Assembly: GCA_023336815.1 (NCBI GenBank) | Contig: JAMBLJ010000048.1 | Location: 1-36,434, forward strand | Direction: 5' to 3' | DNA: 36,434 bases | Origin: Actinomycetes bacterium | Lineage (GTDB): Bacteria; Actinomycetota; Acidimicrobiia; Spongiisociales; UBA5794 | In this document: positions 31,268-36,434 of the stretch, piece by piece | Layout of the letters: every line of letters begins with the position of its first letter | Numbering within the stretch: the first letter of the stretch is position 1 | Notes under the pieces: generated by a model | Database searches by the model: none | What the model saw: only the letters and a program-made list of their open reading frames with translations | What the model was told of the DNA's origin: nothing | Position numbers and translations under genes: made by a program

Positions 31268-32527
31268 TCACGTCGGGTAGATCGGAAACCGAGAGACCAT
31301 GGCTCTGACATCATCGTGGATGCGAGGAGCGACCGAATCGGCACGGCCAGCCCTGGTCGCTTCAAGAACGTCCGCGATCCAGTGACCGATCTGGGTGAAC
31401 TCGTCAACACCAAGCCCGCGTGCCGTGCCAGCCGATGAGCCGAACCGCAACCCTGAGGTGACCCTCGGTGATTCCGGGTCGTCGGGCACACCGTTCTTGT
31501 TCGCTGTGAGGCCAGCACTCTCCAAGACGTCCGAGGCGACAACACCGGTGAGATCCAACGGTCGCAGATCGACGAGAAGCAACGGAGTGTCGGTCCCGCC
31601 AGTGAGGACGGTGACGTCTCGCTCGACCAATGTTGCTGCAAGGGCTCTGGCGTTGTCGAGCACACCCTGTGCGTACGTATCGAATTCGGGTGTCATCGCC
31701 TCATGAAACGCCACAGCTTTGGCCGCCACAGCGTTGAGGATCACCGACCCCTGTACACCAGGGAACACAGCTGAGTTCAGCTTGCGAACCAGGTCCGTAC
31801 GGTGCGACAGGATGAAGCCACCCCGAACGCCACGCAGGTTCTTGTAGGTAGTTGCCGTGACAACGTCAGCAACGGGCACCGGATCGGGATGCAGCCCCGC
31901 AGCAACGAGTCCCGCCCAGTGCGCCATGTCAACGAGCAGGACCGCCCCGACCTCGTCTGCTGCGGCGCGGAAGCGGTCGAAGTCGATGGCACGGGGATAC
32001 GCAGAACCTCCCGCAATGATCATGCGTGGCCGCCGTGAGCGGGCGGTCTCTGCCATGTCGTCGTAGTCGAGGTAGCCGTCACCATTCACGCCGTAGTTGG
32101 CAATGTCGAACCACTTGCCGGAGATGTTGGGCCCCGCTCCATGACTGAGGTGGCCACCGGCCGACAAGTTCATTGAGAGAACCGTGTCACCCGGGTTGAG
32201 GAATGCAAGGAACACCGCAAGGTTCGCCTGGGAACCCGAATGCGGTTGTACGTTGGCGTAGCTGGCACCAAAAAGACGCATCGCCCGTTCGATGGCCAGC
32301 GATTCCACACGGTCGGCGTTCTGCGCGCCGCCGTAGTACCGACCCCCTGGATATCCCTCGACGGTCTTGTTGACCATGGCGGACCCCAAAGCCTCGAGGG
32401 TTGCAAGACTCACCAGATTCTCCGATGCGATCAGCTCCACCCCCTCGCGCTGACGATCTGTCTCAGCCTCCAAAGCTGCGTAGATATCAGGGTCGACATC
32501 AGCAAGCCGCTTGGTGAAATGGTTCAT
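31268..32527 (-). CDS. Divergent serine hydroxymethyltransferase-like PLP enzyme
   Basis: A 419-residue GlyA-type fold-type I PLP enzyme with its whole family layout: ELIASENLVS, GYPGGRYYGGAQNAD, QPHSGSQANLAVFLAFLNPGDTVL, LVDMAHWAGLVAAGLHPDPVPVADVV and the PLP-lysine block. It differs at usually fixed places. The PLP block is A-T-T-Y228-K229-N-L-R-G-V-R-G-G instead of T-T-T-H-K-T-L-(R/A)-G-P-R-G-G, and NKYAEGYPG is NKTVEGYPG. Lys229 is kept, so PLP binding is likely, but the His next to it and the paired Tyr are changed. Canonical SHMT moves a one-carbon unit between serine and tetrahydrofolate; this protein may be a paralogue with another aldol-type substrate. It is divergent from the MarR gene. 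Confidence 0.85.
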   Translation of the reverse strand: MNHFTKRLADVDPDIYAALEAETDRQREGVELIASENLVSLATLEALGSAMVNKTVEGYPGGRYYGGAQNADRVESLAIERAMRLFGASYANVQPHSGSQANLAVFLAFLNPGDTVLSMNLSAGGHLSHGAGPNISGKWFDIANYGVNGDGYLDYDDMAETARSRRPRMIIAGGSAYPRAIDFDRFRAAADEVGAVLLVDMAHWAGLVAAGLHPDPVPVADVVTATTYKNLRGVRGGFILSHRTDLVRKLNSAVFPGVQGSVILNAVAAKAVAFHEAMTPEFDTYAQGVLDNARALAATLVERDVTVLTGGTDTPLLLVDLRPLDLTGVVASDVLESAGLTANKNGVPDDPESPRVTSGLRFGSSAGTARGLGVDEFTQIGHWIADVLEATRAGRADSVAPRIHDDVRAMVSRFPIYPT

Positions 32528-32744
32528 GCCGGCTTCCCTCGACCTTCGCGGTGACTACACATGGGAACGTTTCGCTTGACGCTTGACAATCGATCGTAAC
32601 AGCTGCATCCACCGGAGCGGGTCTGGTCGAGGCGCACATGGCGTCAGACCGCAGCGCCGTCGTCTTGATCGTGGCACACGTCACCATTGATCGATCGTTC
32701 AAGCCATATCGTGTAGATACTTAGGGTGCCTAAGATTATGCGTA
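32528..32744. promoter_or_regulatory. Divergent intergenic region (SHMT-like/MarR)
   Basis: This 217-base interval holds both promoters. The MarR side carries the palindrome at 32720-32734 (separate entry). A TTGACA is at about 32583-32588, and a GATACT at 32716-32721 could be the -10 of the MarR gene. No ribosome site lies before the MarR ATG. No THF-type riboswitch pattern was recognised before the SHMT-like gene. Confidence 0.35.
32720..32734 (+). promoter_or_regulatory. MarR operator palindrome
   Basis: A perfect inverted repeat CTTAGG-GTG-CCTAAG ending ten bases before the MarR start. It overlaps a possible -10 (GATACT), so binding would block transcription. The TTAGG/CCTAA type of palindrome suits an autoregulated MarR repressor. 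Confidence 0.65.
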
Positions 32745-33239
32745 ATGTTCGTATTCGGCCCGCTCCCGGACAACCCGACCGATGACGTAGCTTCTGAGCT
32801 CGACAAGGAAGCCGTCAGTGCGCTCGCTGGTCTCTACACACTGGCGCGGGCGGGGCACGCGATCCTTTCATCGATAGAGGCCATCGCGACAAGGCACAAC
32901 CTGACACCGGCGCAGTTCCGCCTCCTCATGGTCCTGCGGTTCGTCCATCCACAGGGAGCCCCCATGTCCCAGGTCGCTGAATCCCTCAGCATCAGAGCTC
33001 CCTCCTTGACCGAGCTGGTCGGCTCCGACGGGGATCTGTTCGTGAGACAAGGCGATGCCTCGGACCGTCGTCAGGTCATCCTCACCGCGTCAACCGAAGG
33101 AAACCGCCGGCTCGATCGGGCGCTGCCGGAGATGGCCGCTCATGCGGTATCGCTCCGGGACCGGCTCGCGGCCACATGGGACACCCTGATTCCAGGGGCC
33201 GAGCACCTATTCGATGAAGTACCCAAGGAGAAGTCGTGA
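32745..33239 (+). CDS. MarR family transcriptional regulator
   Basis: A 164-residue MarR protein: helices GLYTLARAGHAILSSIEAIATRHNLTPAQFRLLMVLRF, wHTH PMSQVAESLSIRAPSLTELV, then wing FVRQGDASDRRQVILTASTEG and a C-terminal dimerisation helix. The stretch between the recognition helix and the wing (GSDGDLFV) is about two residues shorter than usual (DRLEARGLVRR type). Upstream lies a palindrome that it likely binds. Its stop overlaps the deiodinase-like gene (GTGA), so the two form an operon. Confidence 0.88.
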   Translation: MFVFGPLPDNPTDDVASELDKEAVSALAGLYTLARAGHAILSSIEAIATRHNLTPAQFRLLMVLRFVHPQGAPMSQVAESLSIRAPSLTELVGSDGDLFVRQGDASDRRQVILTASTEGNRRLDRALPEMAAHAVSLRDRLAATWDTLIPGAEHLFDEVPKEKS

Positions 33240-33931
33240 CCTACAACTACCCGCGTTTCAAGAACAGCTATTACGACCTTGCCTCGTTCGAAGGTCCAGG
33301 CCGGGGAGAGCAAATGCCCGACCTGGTCCTGACTGATCTCGACGGAACCCCGGTGCGACTGTCAGATCTCTGGGATCGTCGACTCGTGATCGAAACAGGA
33401 AGTGTCACATGCCCCATGTACGCCAAGGGTGTATCCGTGATGAACAGGATGGCTGAGCAGCATCCCGATACCCGGTTCATCGTCCTCTACGTGCGCGAGG
33501 CGCACCCTGGTGAACGGATCGGACCCCACGAAACGCTCGACCAGAAACGCGAGATGGCCGGACGTCTGGCTGAGGTGCACGGGGACGGGCGAGCCACCCT
33601 TGTCGACGACATCGAGGGCACAGCGCACAAGACGCTTGGTTCACTCCCCGACATGGTCTACGTGCTCGATCCCGGAGGAGAAGTCGTGTTCCGTGGCGAC
33701 TGGAACGACACCGACGCTCTCGCAGAAGTGCTCGACGCGGCGGCAACTGACAAACAACTCGGGCAGGAGCACTTCCCCCCATCCAAGCCCTCACCGCCTA
33801 CTGCGATCAAGACACTGTTCGTTGGCGGTTTCAAGGCTGTTGGAGATTTCGTCGTCAGCCTGCCAGGCCTGATGGCCCTCCACCGCAAAGCAGACATCGC
33901 AGACCAGGAACGCTCGTCTGACGACTCCTGA
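33236..33931 (+). CDS. Iodothyronine deiodinase-like thioredoxin-fold protein
   Basis: A 231-residue thioredoxin-fold protein. The active-site region is G-S-V-T-C59-P, then MYAKGVSVMNRMAEQHPDTRFIVLYVREAHPGERI and MVYVLDPGGEVVFRGDW. This succession (GS-x-TC-P, YVREAHP, YVLD..G) is the pattern of the T4 deiodinase family, where vertebrate enzymes carry selenocysteine at the position of Cys59. Here the codon is TGC, so it is Cys. Bacterial relatives are poorly known and may reduce peroxide, disulfide or halogen groups. A GTG start at 33236 overlaps the MarR stop by four bases. Residues from about 165 to the end are a low-complexity and amphipathic tail. Confidence 0.75.
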   Translation: MTYNYPRFKNSYYDLASFEGPGRGEQMPDLVLTDLDGTPVRLSDLWDRRLVIETGSVTCPMYAKGVSVMNRMAEQHPDTRFIVLYVREAHPGERIGPHETLDQKREMAGRLAEVHGDGRATLVDDIEGTAHKTLGSLPDMVYVLDPGGEVVFRGDWNDTDALAEVLDAAATDKQLGQEHFPPSKPSPPTAIKTLFVGGFKAVGDFVVSLPGLMALHRKADIADQERSSDDS

Positions 33932-33980
33932 TCTCCGTGGGTCTCCGAACTCTTCAAGAATCATGATCAAGAAGTAGATC

Positions 33981-33995
33981 GGTTGCGCCGCAACC
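33981..33995 (+). terminator. Short dyad after the MarR/deiodinase-like operon
   Basis: Arms GGTTG and CAACC around CGCCG (a 7-base perfect dyad counting the inner CG pairs), 50 bases after the stop. There is no T-run; either a weak terminator or a site for the following gene. Confidence 0.25.
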
Positions 33996-34080
33996 AGGAC
34001 AATCTGACCACGATCAAGTTCTCGAGAGACCATGCAACGATCGTCTCGTCCCTTGGGTCGAAGCGGGTTACAGTGCACGT

Positions 34081-35028
34081 GTGCACACCGAGGACCGCCT
34101 CCACCTTGCCCAGCTTCCAACTCCGCTGGACCACGCCGACAGGCTCTCGGAGGCCTGGGGTGCAGATATCTGGATCAAACGTGACGACCTCACCGGATTT
34201 GAACTGTCGGGGAACAAGGTCCGCAAGCTCGAGTATCACCTCAAAGCCGCTCAGGATGCTGGAGCGACAACGGTGATCACCTGCGGGGCCGCTCAATCCA
34301 ACCATTCCAGGGCCACAGCGCTCGCAGCTGCAAGATTGGGGATGCACACGATCCTCTACCTCCGGACACCAGACGGCAAGGGACCGGAGCAGGTCTGGGG
34401 GAATCACCTGCTGCAACGCCTTGCCGGTGCCGAATGTCGGTTCATCACACCAGCTGAGTACGACGAGCGGAATTCGATCATGGAGGCTGCGGCCCTCGAC
34501 ATCGAGAACGCATGGGTGATCCCCGAAGGTGCCTCAGATGCACTTGGATCGATGGGATTCGTGAACGCTGCACATGAACTCGCCGGTCAGGTGGAAGGTT
34601 TCCAGGGCCACTTCACGCTGTGGCACGCATCGATGTCTGCAGGAACAACAGCGGGTCTGGTCCTCGGAGCGAAGGAAGTTTCCCTCGACGTAGACATCGT
34701 TGGATGTGCGGTCGGCGACTCAGCGGAAGGTATTGCTGAGCGTGTTCGCTCCATCGTTGGGTCACGTGCCCCGGATGTACGTTGGAGCATCAACGACAGC
34801 CACATCGGCGGTGGATACGGCGTGATCTCCGACGAGGAGATGAAAGTGCAAGCCGAAGCGACACGCCTCACCGGCCTGCTGTTCGATCCTACATACACGG
34901 GAAAGGCGATCTACGGGCTCCATCAGGAGATCGCCAATGGCACATTCGGACCGGACGACACGGTCGTGTTCTGGCACACCGGCGGCGGGTTCGCAACCTT
35001 CGCCTACGACTGGTCCCGATTCGTCTAG
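34081..35028 (+). CDS. D-cysteine desulfhydrase/ACC deaminase family PLP enzyme
   Basis: A 315-residue fold-type II PLP enzyme. The PLP-lysine is K46 in F-E-L-S-G-N-K-V-R-K-L, and the C-G-A-A-Q-S-N-H-S-R block and W-H-A-S-M-S-A-G-T-T phosphate loop follow. D-cysteine desulfhydrase (DcyD) and 1-aminocyclopropane-1-carboxylate deaminase share this framework; the length and IKRDDLTG start fit DcyD best, but the substrate cannot be fixed by reading. The start is GTG at 34081 with GTTAC upstream and no clear ribosome site. It is a lone plus-strand gene, convergent with the amidohydrolase. Confidence 0.88.
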   Translation: MHTEDRLHLAQLPTPLDHADRLSEAWGADIWIKRDDLTGFELSGNKVRKLEYHLKAAQDAGATTVITCGAAQSNHSRATALAAARLGMHTILYLRTPDGKGPEQVWGNHLLQRLAGAECRFITPAEYDERNSIMEAAALDIENAWVIPEGASDALGSMGFVNAAHELAGQVEGFQGHFTLWHASMSAGTTAGLVLGAKEVSLDVDIVGCAVGDSAEGIAERVRSIVGSRAPDVRWSINDSHIGGGYGVISDEEMKVQAEATRLTGLLFDPTYTGKAIYGLHQEIANGTFGPDDTVVFWHTGGGFATFAYDWSRFV

Positions 35029-35169
35029 ATGGCCTCGCCTGGTGTCCATGGCAACAGATTTCGTGGGATACCAAGGACTGACCGAGTGACCAGCCCCACG
35101 ATCGGGAGGAGGTTCCACAAGACTCGTCCGTCCGAGGGACGTGCCGTACGCATGAGGGTGACGAAGAAC

Positions 35170-36405
35170 CTACGTGGTGGGACCAACCACCCATTCTCCG
35201 CCCTTCATGACGAGTCGGATGTCTTCGAGCAGTCGGATATCACGCACGGGGTTCCCCTCGACTCCAACAATGTCAGCGAATGCACCTGGAGTAAGCGCCC
35301 CAACACGGTCCTCCCAACCGATCAACTCAGCCGCCCACCGTGTTGCACTCTGAATTGCATGCTGGGGAGTAAGCCCGTGTGCGACATAGTGGGAGAACTG
35401 GCGAGCCTGAATGCCATGAGGGAAGACGCCAGCATCAGACCCGAAGGCAACCTTGACGCCGGCGGCAACCGCTGCGGAGAACCCGATCCGCTGCACTTCT
35501 GTCGTCTCCCTGGCCTTGGCCAACACCTCTTCCGAATATCCCATCTGGGGCCCGCTCTCGAGGATGTAGTCGCCGTCATACAGATCGGCAACCAGGAACG
35601 TTTCGTGGGCCACCATGAGTTCGATCGCCTCGGTATCCAGCATTGAGCCGTGTTCGATCGAGCGCACACCAGCACGAATCGCCCGCTTGATTCCAACCGT
35701 CCCGTGTGCGTGGGCGGCTACGTAACTTCCAGATTCCCCGGCGGTTTCGACCGCCGCGCGCAGTTCAGCTTCGGTGAATTCAGGTACTCCCGGCTTCGTT
35801 CCGGACGTGAGAACAGCGCCTGTCGCCAGCACCTTGATGAAGTCAGCCCCGTACCGCAGGATCTGGCGTACGGTCGATCTCATCTCATCGACGCCCGTCG
35901 TAACACCGAATCGGAGCTCACGTGGGAGGACATCGTCGACGTCAACTGCCAGGCCGGTGATGTCCCCACCCCCTCCGGGGCATGTGACAAAGGCCCCAGC
36001 ACACGCCATCCTCGGCCCTTCAACCCAGCCCGCATCGATCGCATCCCGCAACGCCACGTCGGTGAAGGCCCGCCAGGCTCCGATGTCTCTCACGGTCGTG
36101 AATCCGGCGCGTAGTGTCTCTTTGGCGTGTTTCACGCCGAGCAGCGCATCCTGGGCACCGCTGCGCTGCACCACCGCAGCGTATCCCTGGCCATCGTCGA
36201 GAGGGATGGCGAGGTGCGTGTGGACATCGATCAGCCCTGGCAACAGGGAGACCCCTGGAAGGTGGGTGCCTCTATGTTCATCCGTGGCGGCGACGGGTGA
36301 CACATCCACGATTCGGCCGCTATCGATACGGACCGCATGGTTCTCCAACATCTCGCCAGCGACCGAATCGAAAACGCGATCTGGTACGAGGATGTGTTGA
36401 CTCAT
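35170..36405 (-). CDS. Imidazolonepropionase-like amidohydrolase
   Basis: A 411-residue metal-dependent amidohydrolase. Landmarks are LPGLIDVHTHLA (H-x-H metal pair), GFTTVRDIG, FIKVLATGAV (carboxylated or metal-bridging Lys region), VAAHAHG (His ligand), SIEHG (His ligand) and GSDAG (catalytic Asp). The closest described relatives are Xaa-Pro dipeptidase-like (prolidase-type) amidohydrolases of this subgroup. The typical C-terminal GALTPGAFADIVGVEGNPVRDI closes the small beta-domain. It is cytoplasmic by sequence. The ATG at 36405 is the only reasonable start before the window edge. The substrate is unknown. Confidence 0.9.
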   Translation of the reverse strand: MSQHILVPDRVFDSVAGEMLENHAVRIDSGRIVDVSPVAATDEHRGTHLPGVSLLPGLIDVHTHLAIPLDDGQGYAAVVQRSGAQDALLGVKHAKETLRAGFTTVRDIGAWRAFTDVALRDAIDAGWVEGPRMACAGAFVTCPGGGGDITGLAVDVDDVLPRELRFGVTTGVDEMRSTVRQILRYGADFIKVLATGAVLTSGTKPGVPEFTEAELRAAVETAGESGSYVAAHAHGTVGIKRAIRAGVRSIEHGSMLDTEAIELMVAHETFLVADLYDGDYILESGPQMGYSEEVLAKARETTEVQRIGFSAAVAAGVKVAFGSDAGVFPHGIQARQFSHYVAHGLTPQHAIQSATRWAAELIGWEDRVGALTPGAFADIVGVEGNPVRDIRLLEDIRLVMKGGEWVVGPTT

Positions 36406-36434
36406 CCCGTCATCTAACCAGGTCCCAACCGCCG

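Noticed and set aside
33410-33415. Selenocysteine in the deiodinase-like protein
   Set aside because: The active-site codon is TGC (Cys), not TGA; no SECIS-like signal needed.

Overview
The window (about 60% G+C by eye) looks like chromosome from an actinobacterium, plausibly an uncultured Acidimicrobiia-like lineage. The main reasons are a DUF3097 gene, which is essentially an actinobacterial family, a F420/FMN split-barrel oxidoreductase, frequent GTG starts, and an actinobacterial set of regulators (TetR, HxlR, MarR). No rRNA, tRNA, insertion sequence, prophage or CRISPR array was seen. All assignments come from reading the translations and motifs; no database search was run.

Layout. (1) 1-3500: a small-molecule catabolic cluster around a divergent promoter. 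On the minus strand are a family III CoA-transferase, a cyclase-type hydrolase and the start of an MmgE/PrpD protein. On the plus strand are a CitE-like lyase and a small dimeric alpha-beta barrel protein. (2) 3559-9424: DUF3097, a secreted-type alkylsulfatase homologue, a nuclease-like conserved protein, a F420-type oxidoreductase, a lipoprotein, and a YHS-domain/methyltransferase pair behind a CsoR-like GC-rich dyad. (3) 9557-11446: Kup potassium transporter with a structured leader.

(4) 11631-21314: the centrepiece, a [NiFe]-hydrogenase locus. A HybE-like chaperone gene is transcribed away from a nine-gene, almost fully overlapping operon: Tat-exported small subunit, large subunit, cytochrome b, maturation protease, hypA, hypF, hypC, hypD, hypE. 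The small subunit carries D-C-x-x-N where most uptake hydrogenases have C-x-x-C. This resembles the Asp/3-Cys proximal cluster known from actinobacterial-type (high-affinity) enzymes, but here it is combined with a Tat signal and a cytochrome b partner. hypB is absent.

(5) 21506-29485: four regulator/membrane-protein units, three of them divergent pairs with clear palindromic operators, plus a 2-TM potassium channel, a KefB/C-type antiporter, a SAM methyltransferase and a glycolipid-binding-family protein. (6) 29511-36405: DUF899, DUF3995, a divergent serine hydroxymethyltransferase paralogue with altered active-site residues, a MarR/deiodinase-like operon with its own operator, a D-cysteine desulfhydrase-family enzyme and an amidohydrolase.

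How it fits together: the hydrogenase operon would let the cell oxidise H2 outside the membrane and pass electrons through cytochrome b to quinone. The rest is ordinary heterotrophic and homeostatic cargo (organic acid use, K+ balance, stress regulators), consistent with a free-living aerobic heterotroph that supplements its energy with H2.
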